17,392 nt of DNA from Candidatus Omnitrophota bacterium (GTDB taxonomy: Bacteria > Omnitrophota > Gorgyraeia > Gygaellales > Profunditerraquicolaceae), in contig JAFGUY010000060.1 of the NCBI GenBank assembly GCA_016938245.1, positions 1 to 17,392 of the forward strand, given 5' to 3'. The position numbers and the translations under genes were made by a program. Under the pieces are notes generated by a model. It saw only the letters and a list, made by a program, of their open reading frames with translations, was not told the origin of the DNA and searched no databases. Positions 7,975-14,386 of this stretch are shown in pieces. Position 1 is the first letter of the stretch; each line of letters begins with the position of its first letter.

Positions 7975-9186
7975 ATGGCAAAGCTCGAAGAATATATACC
8001 TATTGTCGGCCAATCCATTATTGATGATTTAAGGCTGCTTGCTAAAAGGCTGGAAGGAAAATGCGTGCAGCATATAAATTCTACTGCTGTAGGCGGCGGG
8101 GTTGCCGAGATATTAACGCGCGCAGTCCCTCTTTTGAGAGAAATGGGTTTAAATACAGAGTGGGATGTTATAAAAGGAGGAGAGCAGTTCTTTGAGGTAA
8201 CCAAGAAGTTTCATAATGCCCTTCACGGCAGGACCGAAGAGATAAGCCAGCGTGACTTCGATATTTTTATGGCAACCAGCGAAGAGAATATAAAAGGAGT
8301 GGATACTCACGGAGATATTGTTTTTATCCATGACCCGCAGCCTATAGCGTTGATCAGGAAAAAAGCTGAGAATAAATGGATTTGGCGCTGCCATATAGAT
8401 GTGTCTAACCCAAATCAGAAGGTTTGGAAGTTCTTAGCGGATTTTATCGTTAATTATGACTCTGCTGTATTTTCAGCTCCGAGTTTTTCCCAACGGCTGC
8501 CGATAAGACAGTTCCTTATTCCTCCTTCAATTGACCCGTTAAGCGACAAAAATAAAGAATTGCCTCATGAGTTGATTGATTCAGTTTTAAGAAAGTATGA
8601 GATTAAGAAAGATAAACCGATTATCACCCAGATTTCCCGTTTTGACCGCTTAAAGGATCCGGTCGGGGTTATTCAGGCATACTTGCAGGTTAAGAAATAC
8701 ATTGATTGTCAGCTTATACTTGCCGGAGGTTCTGCAAGCGATGACCCGGAAGGAATTCAGGTTCTTGAAGAGGTAAGAGAGAAGTCAAAACAGGATAAGG
8801 ATATTCATATTCTGCTTTTACCTCAGAATGATATCGAGGTCAATGCCCTGCAGAGGGCATCTGATGTTGTAGTCCAAAAATCTATAAGAGAAGGTTTTGG
8901 GCTTACGGTTTCAGAGGCTTTATGGAAGGCAAAGCCGGTAGTTGCTTCTAATGTAGGGGGAATACCTTTGCAGATTAAGCATAAATATTCCGGGTTATTA
9001 TGCCACTCAATTGACGGCGCTGCCTTTGCTATAAAACAGCTCTTGAATAGCCCGGGTTATGCCAAGAGGCTCGGAGAGAATGGCAGAGAGAATATCAGAA
9101 ATAACTTTTTACTTACCCGCCACCTGAAGGAATATATGCTCCTGTTCTTTTCATTATATCATCCCGAAGACGTAATACAGCTTTAA
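7975..9186 (+). CDS. treT: Trehalose glycosyltransferring synthase TreT (GT4)
   Basis: GT4 glycosyltransferase that makes trehalose directly from NDP-glucose and free glucose, a reversible one-step route described in archaea and some bacteria. It has 403 residues, the normal TreT length. Characteristic TreT segments are HINSTAVGGGVAEIL (about 33-47), FIHDPQP, WRCHIDVS and PPSIDPLSDKN. The nucleotide-sugar site shows QISRFDRLKDP and the GT4 E-x7-E pair E306/E314 in REGFGLTVSEALWK. The start is one base after the DUF5752 stop, so translation is coupled. Having TreT and OtsAB in one operon is redundant unless substrates or conditions differ. A related GT4 enzyme with another acceptor cannot be fully excluded, but the context supports trehalose. 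Confidence 0.88.
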   Translation: MAKLEEYIPIVGQSIIDDLRLLAKRLEGKCVQHINSTAVGGGVAEILTRAVPLLREMGLNTEWDVIKGGEQFFEVTKKFHNALHGRTEEISQRDFDIFMATSEENIKGVDTHGDIVFIHDPQPIALIRKKAENKWIWRCHIDVSNPNQKVWKFLADFIVNYDSAVFSAPSFSQRLPIRQFLIPPSIDPLSDKNKELPHELIDSVLRKYEIKKDKPIITQISRFDRLKDPVGVIQAYLQVKKYIDCQLILAGGSASDDPEGIQVLEEVREKSKQDKDIHILLLPQNDIEVNALQRASDVVVQKSIREGFGLTVSEALWKAKPVVASNVGGIPLQIKHKYSGLLCHSIDGAAFAIKQLLNSPGYAKRLGENGRENIRNNFLLTRHLKEYMLLFFSLYHPEDVIQL

Positions 9187-9210
9187 TCAGGCTAATCCTA
9201 AATATTGCTA

Positions 9211-9238
9211 TTGACAAACCCTGAATAAATATTATTCT
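9211..9238 (+). promoter_or_regulatory. Promoter of the DUF134-permease-thioredoxin cassette
   Basis: A perfect -35 box TTGACA (9211-9216), 16-base spacer and TATTCT (9233-9238). The downstream end of the -10 box is covered by the 26-bp palindrome, the normal arrangement for repression. Confidence 0.6.
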
Positions 9239-9262
9239 ATTATGAACATATGTTCATAATAG
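9237..9262. promoter_or_regulatory. Perfect 26-bp palindromic operator
   Basis: Each 13-base arm is an exact complement of the other: CTATTATGAACAT (9237-9249), then ATGTTCATAATAG (9250-9262), with no spacer. The core TGAACATATGTTCA resembles operators of ArsR/SmtB-type metal repressors. It overlaps the -10 box and ends nine bases before the DUF134 start, so a bound dimer would block transcription. The only DNA-binding protein in the cassette is DUF134, which makes autoregulation the simplest reading; an ArsR protein encoded elsewhere is the alternative. Confidence 0.75.
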
Positions 9263-9271
9263 GGGTATCTC

Positions 9272-9610
9272 ATGAGGCCGAAGAAAACCAGATGGGTAAA
9301 ATGTGCGCCTAAAGAAAGGTGTTTTAAGCCTTTATGCAGGCCGTTAAGTAAGCTGGAGGATGTTTATTTAACGCTTGATGAATTTGAAGCTCTCCGGTTA
9401 GCTTCTTTAGAGGGCTTAAAGCAAAAGGATGCTGCCAAGAAATTAAAGATTTCCCGTCCAACCTTCTCCAGGATTATTGCTTCTGCCCATAGAAAGATAG
9501 CTGACGGATTAGTGAATATTAAGGCGATAAGGATCGAAGGCGGATGCTGCACGATTGGCGGAAAGGTGGCTAAGAAACGAAAGAATGGAAAAAGCTTTTG
9601 TATATTGTAG
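9272..9610 (+). CDS. DUF134 family putative DNA-binding regulator
   Basis: A 112-residue protein of the DUF134 family. The N-terminus is basic and Cys-containing (RPKKTRWVKCAPKERCFKP), followed by the family's LSKLEDVYLTLDEFEALRLA at about 25-44 and a helix-turn-helix like sigma-70 region 4 at about 45-80 (EGLKQKDAAKKLKISRPTF then SRIIASAHRKIADGL). It ends in IRIEGGCCTIGG and a basic tail. Cysteines at 11, 17 and the CC pair could bind a metal or sense redox state. AGGGG lies before ATG 9272. It is the first gene of a three-gene unit and overlaps the permease by 13 bases. The role as repressor of this unit is inferred from the operator; the family's function is poorly known. Confidence 0.85.
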   Translation: MRPKKTRWVKCAPKERCFKPLCRPLSKLEDVYLTLDEFEALRLASLEGLKQKDAAKKLKISRPTFSRIIASAHRKIADGLVNIKAIRIEGGCCTIGGKVAKKRKNGKSFCIL

Positions 9611-10749
9611 CGGTATTTTTAGGGTGTTTTTATCTGCCTATAGAGAACCTGCGATTTACAAATGCGATATTTGAGTCTTTGGCGCTTGTTAAATGGTATG
9701 CCAGAGAACATGTGCTCTTGTGTCTTGTACCGGCATTTTTTATTGCCGGAGCTATATCTGTTTTTGTAAGCCAGGCATCGGTTATGAGGTATTTCGGCGC
9801 CAAAGCGAATAAGTTTCTTTCTTATGGCGTGGCTTCTATATCCGGGACAATCCTCGCTGTGTGTTCATGTACGGTCCTGCCTTTATTCTCCGGAATTTAT
9901 AAAAGAGGTGCTGGCCTTGGTCCAGCGGTTGCTTTTCTGTATTCCGGGCCTGCAATAAATGTTTTAGCAATTATTTTAACTGCGCGTATTCTTGGCTGGC
10001 AGTTAGGGTTGGCGCGTGTTATAGGCGCAGTAGTTTTTAGTGTTGTTATCGGTTTATTAATGCATTTTGTATTTTTAAAGGAAGAGCGCAAGCGCCATGC
10101 CAGCGGCGATCTTCAATTTGGCGAGATTAAAGTATCCCGTCCGCTCTGGAAAGATATGGTTTATTTCTTCTCTATGGTCGCAATACTTGTTTTTGCCAAT
10201 TGGGGCAGGCCTTTAAAAGGCGATACAGGAATTTGGAGCTTAATCTATGTTTCCAGATGGTGGATTACGGGATTTTTCCTGACTGTTTTAGGGTTTGCTA
10301 TTTTTAGTTGGTTTAAAAAGGAAGAAATAAAAGAATGGACTAAAGCTACTTGGTGTTTTGCTCTGCAGATATTGCCGCTTCTTTTAGGCGGCGTTTTTAT
10401 TTCGGGATTCCTTTTGGGCAGGGTTGGCCATGAGGGTATTATTCCCTCGCGCTGGGTTGAGATGCTTGTCGGAGGTAATTCATTTAGGGCGAATTTTTTT
10501 GCTTCAATAGTCGCGGCTTTCATGTATTTCGCTACTCTGACAGAAGTTCCGATTTTACAAGGATTAATCGGCTCCGGTATGGGGAAAGGGCCTGCTTTAG
10601 CGCTTCTTTTAGCCGGGCCTGCGTTAAGTTTACCCAGCATGCTGGTTATCCGGGGGGTTATCGGTACCAAGAAAACGGTTGTGTATGTAGTTTTGGTTGT
10701 AGTTATGGCTACTATAAGTGGGATGATATTTGGACTAATAGTTGATTAG
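9598..10749 (+). CDS. YraQ/ArsP-type (COG0701) membrane permease
   Basis: Inner-membrane permease of the UPF0718/ArsP family; some members export trivalent organoarsenicals, most have no proven substrate. It has 383 residues with about eight to ten hydrophobic segments and two similar halves. The family core ILAVCSCTVLPLFSGIYKRG holds the CxC pair C89/C91, and is followed by GPAVAFLYSGPAINVLAI; a matching region in the second half is FATLTEVPILQGLIGSGMG with GPALALLLAGPALSLPSM. The chosen start is TTG 9598, inside the end of the DUF134 gene, because the frame is closed at 9571 and no in-frame ATG precedes the first membrane region; GGA lies about 8 bases upstream. The thioredoxin-like partner follows directly. 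The exact start is uncertain. Confidence 0.85.
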   Translation: MYIVAVFLGCFYLPIENLRFTNAIFESLALVKWYAREHVLLCLVPAFFIAGAISVFVSQASVMRYFGAKANKFLSYGVASISGTILAVCSCTVLPLFSGIYKRGAGLGPAVAFLYSGPAINVLAIILTARILGWQLGLARVIGAVVFSVVIGLLMHFVFLKEERKRHASGDLQFGEIKVSRPLWKDMVYFFSMVAILVFANWGRPLKGDTGIWSLIYVSRWWITGFFLTVLGFAIFSWFKKEEIKEWTKATWCFALQILPLLLGGVFISGFLLGRVGHEGIIPSRWVEMLVGGNSFRANFFASIVAAFMYFATLTEVPILQGLIGSGMGKGPALALLLAGPALSLPSMLVIRGVIGTKKTVVYVVLVVVMATISGMIFGLIVD

Positions 10750-10758
10750 GGGGTGGGA

Positions 10759-10992
10759 ATGAAAATTGAAATATTAGGGGTTGGTTGTCCAAAATGCAAA
10801 CAGCTTATAGCAAACGCAGAGATGGCGGTTAAAGAATTAAACATCCAAGCCGAAATCAGCAAGGTAACGGATATCGATAAAATTACCGAGTACGGCGTGA
10901 TGATGACGCCGGCTTTGGTTGTTGACGGTACGGTGGTTTCAGCGGGTAAGGTATTGAGCAAAGACGAGATTAAAAAGATTCTATCGAAATAA
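10759..10992 (+). CDS. Small CxxC thioredoxin-like (redox-active disulfide) protein
   Basis: A 77-residue thioredoxin-fold protein of the MTH895/redox-active disulfide protein 2 type: strand MKIEILGVG, then active site C10-PK-C13, and the cis-proline region VMMTPALVVDGTVVSAG. The frame is open from a GTG at 10753, but ATG 10759 has the better spacing to AGGGGGTGGG. Such proteins regularly follow COG0701 permeases and may pass a thiol-bound ligand or reducing equivalents to the permease's CxC site; that partnership is inference from repeated association. Confidence 0.88.
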   Translation: MKIEILGVGCPKCKQLIANAEMAVKELNIQAEISKVTDIDKITEYGVMMTPALVVDGTVVSAGKVLSKDEIKKILSK

Positions 10993-11002
10993 GATATTAT
11001 AG

Positions 11003-11030
11003 TTGACAAGAATCGTTAAAATGGTAAAAT
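11003..11030 (+). promoter_or_regulatory. Promoter of the cold-shock gene
   Basis: TTGACA (11003-11008), 16-base spacer, TAAAAT (11025-11030). It lies 10 bases after the thioredoxin-like gene and gives a predicted start near 11037. Confidence 0.65.
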
Positions 11031-11036
11031 ATTAAG

Positions 11037-11131
11037 GTACCAATTTAAAGATTAGCAAAACTTAGAAGTCATGAAGGGAAAAGTTAACTAACCTTTACGG
11101 CTTTTTTTATTGTTAGGGGGTGAGAGAAGAA
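11037..11131 (+). promoter_or_regulatory. Long 5' leader of the cold-shock mRNA
   Basis: About 95 bases separate the predicted transcription start from the csp ATG, long for this compact region. The leader holds AAGGG (11074-11078), GTTAAC, then CCTTT (11092-11096) and a run of seven T (11102-11108), followed by AGGGGGTGA as ribosome site. CCTT could pair either with the upstream AAGG or weakly with the ribosome site, which would allow a temperature-dependent switch as in other csp leaders. The pairing is weak and the regulatory role is inference. Confidence 0.35.
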
Positions 11132-11332
11132 ATGGCAAGAGGAAAAGTAAAGTGGTTTAGCGATCAGAAAGGATACGGGTTTATTACTCCTGAATCAGGC
11201 AATGATGTCTTTGTGCATCATAAGTCTATACAGGGTGAAGGTTTTAAATCTTTAGCCGAAGGGCAGGAAGTCGAATTTGATATTGAAAAAGGCCCTAAAG
11301 GCGACCAGGCAGTAAACGTTACCAAGGTCTAG
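11132..11332 (+). CDS. csp: Cold-shock domain protein (CspA family)
   Basis: A 66-residue single-stranded RNA/DNA-binding OB-fold protein. RNP1 is KGYGFITP and RNP2 is VFVHHKSI; the N-terminal GKVKWF and C-terminal GPKGDQAVNVTKV match the family. The frame extends to a GTG at 11120, but ATG 11132 gives the classic MARGKVKWF start, and AGGGGGTGA lies a good distance ahead. It is a single-gene unit with its own promoter, leader and terminator. Confidence 0.95.
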   Translation: MARGKVKWFSDQKGYGFITPESGNDVFVHHKSIQGEGFKSLAEGQEVEFDIEKGPKGDQAVNVTKV

Positions 11333-11338
11333 TATTAA

Positions 11339-11380
11339 AAAATATACGGCCCGGTTTAAAAAGCCGGGCTTATATTTTTA
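11339..11380 (+). terminator. Rho-independent terminator after csp
   Basis: The GC stem GCCCGG (11349-11354) pairs with CCGGGC (11364-11369) around a T/A-rich loop. Flanking AATATA and TATATT extend the pairing, and the right arm runs into TATATTTTTA. The A-rich left flank means it could also work in the opposite direction. Confidence 0.85.
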
Positions 11381-11413
11381 GCAGCATCAATTAACCGTAA
11401 AAAGAAAGGGTAA

Positions 11414-11584
11414 ATGAAGAAAGTAAGGACTTCTGCCAAAGGCAGGGTCTGCAGGTACCGTAATTGCCATAATATCCTCAGTATCTATAACCACGAAGAA
11501 TATTGCCACGTGCATCGGCTCTTAGCGCTCTCCGGAAGTATCAAGAAACCCTCTGGTTTGAAGAAAATAAAGGCCAAAAAATAA
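11414..11584 (+). CDS. Small Cys/His-rich, probably zinc-binding protein (56 aa)
   Basis: A short ORF with ATG 11414 and TAA 11582, preceded by AAAGGG four bases upstream. The 56 residues are strongly basic and have Cys13-x4-Cys18-His19 and then Cys31-His32-x-His34, around a conserved-looking ILSIYNHEEYC segment. The pattern C-x4-C...C-x2-H fits a small treble-clef or zinc-ribbon knuckle. The tail is Lys-rich (SGLKKIKAKK), suggesting nucleic-acid binding. It lies after the csp terminator and before the rex promoter, with no clear promoter of its own. Function is unknown; the Cys/His spacing and ribosome site are the reasons for calling it a real gene. Confidence 0.65.
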   Translation: MKKVRTSAKGRVCRYRNCHNILSIYNHEEYCHVHRLLALSGSIKKPSGLKKIKAKK

Positions 11585-11609
11585 AAGAAATAACCGCTTA
11601 AGAAAAATC

Positions 11610-11637
11610 TTGACAAAATAACTCGGTATGTTATATT
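11610..11637 (+). promoter_or_regulatory. Promoter of the rex-hydrogenase operon
   Basis: TTGACA (11610-11615), 16-base spacer, TATATT (11632-11637). The predicted start is near 11644, leaving a short untranslated leader of about 23 bases with no visible Shine-Dalgarno site before ATG 11667. Confidence 0.65.
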
Positions 11638-11665
11638 AATTCCCTTATTGTGAAAAATATAACAT
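11628..11665. promoter_or_regulatory. Rex-type operator and overlapping inverted repeat
   Basis: TTGTGAA (11648-11654) matches the left half of the known Rex box (TTGTGAAnnnnTTCACAA) perfectly, and ATAACAT (11659-11665) matches the right half at four of seven positions. In addition, ATGTTATATT (11628-11637) and AATATAACAT (11656-11665) form a perfect 10-base inverted repeat 18 bases apart, which could hold a second Rex dimer or loop the site. The region covers the -10 box and transcription start, so binding would repress. Because the next gene is rex, autoregulation is likely. Confidence 0.65.
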
Positions 11666-11666
11666 T

Positions 11667-12293
11667 ATGATTACAACCAAAAACTGCATTATTCGCCTTT
11701 CCCGCTATAAAAACGCTCTTTACAGGCTGCAGGCCTTAGGTTTTGTGAAATTTTTCTCGGATAACCTTGCTGATGCCGTGGGGGTTACTGCTGCGGTAGT
11801 AAGAAAAGACTTCTCTGTTTTTGGCATATCCGGCAACAAAAAAGGCGGTTATCAGATCGAAACACTCCTTGAGAAATTAAACAGCATTTTAGGAAAAGAC
11901 CGCCTGCAGAAAGTTGTTGTCATCGGCGCAGGCCATATCGGAAGCGCCCTTATGCGTTACCGGGGGTTCGAAAAAGAAGGGATAAAGATAGCCGCAGGTT
12001 TTGATATTGATCCATCCAAAGTAAACCGGTCTTCTCCTGTACCTATTTTACCTTTAGAGGAGATAAAGGGGTTTATTAAATCCCATGGAATAAAGATCGC
12101 TGTGCTTACAGTTCCTGATATTGCCGCTCAGGAAGTGGTGGATATTATTTCTGCAAGCGGCATCAAAGGCGTACTCAATTTTGCCCCTTTAAGGTTAAAA
12201 AGCCCCGAAGGGTGCATTATCAATAATGTAAATTTAGAGATTGAGCTGGAGAATCTTATATATTTCGTCAATGTGATGGAGAAGACTAAATAA
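11667..12293 (+). CDS. rex: Redox-sensing transcriptional repressor Rex
   Basis: Repressor that binds DNA when NAD+ is high and lets go when NADH rises. It has 208 residues, the normal length. The N-terminal winged helix has its recognition segment at about 43-53 (AVVRKDFSVFG, with the family's VRKD) followed by GGYQIETLLEKL. The Rossmann part has VVVIGAGHIGSALMRY with glycines at 87, 89 and 92, then AGFDIDPSKV, and AVLTVPDIAAQEV. The domain-swap C-terminal helix (ENLIYFVNVM) is present. First gene of the operon that encodes an NADH-linked hydrogenase, its expected target. No ribosome site is visible before ATG 11667. Confidence 0.93.
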   Translation: MITTKNCIIRLSRYKNALYRLQALGFVKFFSDNLADAVGVTAAVVRKDFSVFGISGNKKGGYQIETLLEKLNSILGKDRLQKVVVIGAGHIGSALMRYRGFEKEGIKIAAGFDIDPSKVNRSSPVPILPLEEIKGFIKSHGIKIAVLTVPDIAAQEVVDIISASGIKGVLNFAPLRLKSPEGCIINNVNLEIELENLIYFVNVMEKTK

Positions 12294-12306
12294 GAAAGGA
12301 AGCGCT

Positions 12307-12675
12307 ATGGCAAAAATATTAATGGTAGATGATGATAGAGAGTTTCTTGAAGCCGGCAAAGCAGTTTTAGAGGCAAATGGCCACAAGGTAGTTATGTCAA
12401 ATGACGTGCAGGATGCCGAGAACAAGATTTCAAGCGGTGATTTTGATATTATTTTTTTGGATATAATGATGCAAGAAGCTGATGACGGTATTGCTTTGGC
12501 ATCGAGACTTAAGAAAAAAGGGGTAGCTACTCCTATAATAATGCTAAGCGGGGTAAGCAAGGTTACCGGTTATGATTACGGAAAGTGCGATGAAGTCTTA
12601 CCGTGCACGGATTTTCTTGAAAAGCCGGTAAGCCCCCAGCGTCTTATTGATAAAGTTAATGAAATCTTAAAGTAG
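12307..12675 (+). CDS. Stand-alone response-regulator receiver protein
   Basis: A 122-residue CheY-like receiver with no output domain. The acidic pocket is D8/D9, the phosphorylation site is D52 (IIFLDIMM), the switch Ser is S81 (IIMLSGVS) and the conserved Lys is K106 (FLEKPVSP). An unusual loop follows S81 (KVTGYDYGKCDEVLPCTDF) with two cysteines, C94 and C100, that could be redox-active. AGGA precedes the start. It lies between rex and the hydrogenase genes, and no cognate kinase is in the window. Receivers placed inside hydrogenase operons suggest signalling or post-translational control of the complex, but its partner is unknown. Confidence 0.88.
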   Translation: MAKILMVDDDREFLEAGKAVLEANGHKVVMSNDVQDAENKISSGDFDIIFLDIMMQEADDGIALASRLKKKGVATPIIMLSGVSKVTGYDYGKCDEVLPCTDFLEKPVSPQRLIDKVNEILK

Positions 12676-12693
12676 AAATAAGGAGTATAAAAA

Positions 12694-13158
12694 ATGGCGA
12701 AAGAGTGCGCTGTAAGTAAGTTAGATAAAGGTTTTCTGGTATGTGACGAAACGCGTTCAGGGCTTATACCCGCGCTTCAGGAAATTCAGGATAAAAAGGG
12801 TTATATATCCGATAATGATATGCAGGCTGTTGCGGATAAGTTTGGCATACATCCGGTAGAGGTTTATTCCGTGGCTACATTTTATTCTTTTTTAACTACT
12901 CGCAAAAGAGGCAGACATGTAATACGTATAAGCGAATGCATATCTAATACAATGGCAGGAAGCAGAAAGATAGAGAAAGAATTTGAGAAGGCATTAGGAA
13001 TAAAAATAAGTGAAACTACTAAAAATAATAAAATTACGCTTGAGCGCACCGGTTGCATAGGAATGTGCGATAAAGCCCCCGCTGCCATGATAGATGATGC
13101 ATTGGTCGGGAATATCACTGTAGCAAAAGTCAGAGAGATTATTAAGAGTTTGAAATAA
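12694..13158 (+). CDS. hydC: NuoE-like hydrogenase subunit (HydC), one FeS ligand missing
   Basis: Thioredoxin-fold subunit of NADH-linked hydrogenases, homologous to NuoE. It has 154 residues with the family segments LIPALQEIQDKKGYIS, VYSVATFYSFLTT and RTGCIGMCDKAPAAMI. NuoE normally holds a [2Fe-2S] cluster with C-x4-C and C-x3-C. Here the second pair is intact (C121, C125), but the first reads ECISNTM: C82 is present and the second cysteine is Met87, an ATG codon in an otherwise sound frame. Either the cluster is bound by another ligand, is unstable, or is lost. C5 and C17 lie far off in the N-terminus. AAGGAG precedes the start. Confidence 0.88.
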   Translation: MAKECAVSKLDKGFLVCDETRSGLIPALQEIQDKKGYISDNDMQAVADKFGIHPVEVYSVATFYSFLTTRKRGRHVIRISECISNTMAGSRKIEKEFEKALGIKISETTKNNKITLERTGCIGMCDKAPAAMIDDALVGNITVAKVREIIKSLK

Positions 13159-13180
13159 AGAGAATCCATAGGAGAATAAT

Positions 13181-14386
13181 ATGCAATCTAAGAGAGAAGG
13201 GGCAGTAATTTTTAGCGGGATAGAAAAATATGCCGGTATTAAGCAGGCGCTCGAAATGGGCAGAAAAGAGGTTTTAAGCGAAGTTAGGGATTCCGGTTTA
13301 AGGGGCCGCGGTGGCGCAGGTTTTCCTGCAGGAGTAAAATGGAACCTTGTGGCAGCTGCCCAATCAGAGAAAAAATTTGTAGTCTGTAATGCCGATGAAG
13401 GAGAGCCGGGCACTTTTAAAGATAGGATTATTCTGACAGAGTATCCCGGCCTTATGTTTGAAGGAATGATAATAGCTGCTTTTGTAAGCGGTGCGGAAAA
13501 GGGGTTCTTATATTTAAGAGGAGAATATAAATCTTTTTTACCTTTATTAAATAGAGTTTTAGGACAGATGCGTAAAGATGGGGTCCTTGGAAAAAATATA
13601 TTAGGCAAGAAAGGTTTTAATTTTGATATTGAAATAAGATTAGGCTCCGGGGCTTATGTTTGCGGAGAAGAGACTGGGCTTATTGAGTCTCTTGAGGGTA
13701 ACCGCGGAGAGCCGAGGAACAGGCCTCCTTTTCCGGTAAACACAGGTTATAATGGTTTCCCGACTGTTTTAAATAACGTAGAAACCTTTATCAATATTCC
13801 TCATATAGTTAAAAAAGGCGCAGAGTGGTTTAAATCTTTCGGAACCGAGAAGTCAGCCGGGACGAAATTACTGAGTGTTTCGGGAGACTGCAAGAATCCG
13901 GGAGTATATGAAGTTGAATACGGTATTACAATAAAGGAATTATTAAAAATAGCCGGCGCTACCGAAGTGAAAGCTGTATCTGCCGGAGCTTCTGGTGAGT
14001 GCATTTCTGTTTCGCAGTTTAACAGGAAGATTTGTTTTGAAGATTTTTCTACAGGAGGTTCTCTAATTGTATTTGGAAAAAATCGCACCATGATAGATGT
14101 GGCTGAAAATTTCCTCAAGTTTTTTAAAGATGAATCCTGTGGGCAGTGCACTCCTTGCAGGGAAGGAATACCGGTTTTACTTGAAGGGCTTATCCTGATT
14201 AAAAAAGGAGAATGCCCTAAAGATTATTTGGATGACCTTTTTTCTCTATCGGAAACTATGCAACTTGCCTCAAAGTGCGGTTTAGGTCAATCAAGCCCTA
14301 ATCCGTTTGTTTCAATAATCAATAATTTTAAAAGCGAATATAAATTGTCTAAAATAGCTAAAAAGGAGAAGGTTTTTAATGGATAA
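13181..14386 (+). CDS. hydB: NuoF-like NADH-binding hydrogenase subunit (HydB), short form
   Basis: Flavin subunit that takes electrons from NADH through FMN to FeS clusters. It has 401 residues. FMN/NADH-binding motifs are GLRGRGGAGFPAGVKW (39-54), VCNADEGEPGTFKDR (68-82) and GAYVCGEETGLIESLEG. The single [4Fe-4S] site is C320-GQ-C323-TP-C326 plus C366. HydB of electron-bifurcating enzymes is about 550-630 residues, with an N-terminal [2Fe-2S] domain and C-terminal double [4Fe-4S] ferredoxin. This protein has neither, so it resembles plain NuoF and the HydB of NADH-dependent, non-bifurcating hydrogenases. GGAG precedes ATG 13181; the end overlaps hydA by 8 bases. Confidence 0.92.
   Translation: MQSKREGAVIFSGIEKYAGIKQALEMGRKEVLSEVRDSGLRGRGGAGFPAGVKWNLVAAAQSEKKFVVCNADEGEPGTFKDRIILTEYPGLMFEGMIIAAFVSGAEKGFLYLRGEYKSFLPLLNRVLGQMRKDGVLGKNILGKKGFNFDIEIRLGSGAYVCGEETGLIESLEGNRGEPRNRPPFPVNTGYNGFPTVLNNVETFINIPHIVKKGAEWFKSFGTEKSAGTKLLSVSGDCKNPGVYEVEYGITIKELLKIAGATEVKAVSAGASGECISVSQFNRKICFEDFSTGGSLIVFGKNRTMIDVAENFLKFFKDESCGQCTPCREGIPVLLEGLILIKKGECPKDYLDDLFSLSETMQLASKCGLGQSSPNPFVSIINNFKSEYKLSKIAKKEKVFNG

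Noticed and set aside
9237..9262. Palindrome as a terminator for treT
   Set aside because: It is AT-rich, has no loop and no T-run, and lies on top of a promoter, so an operator fits better.
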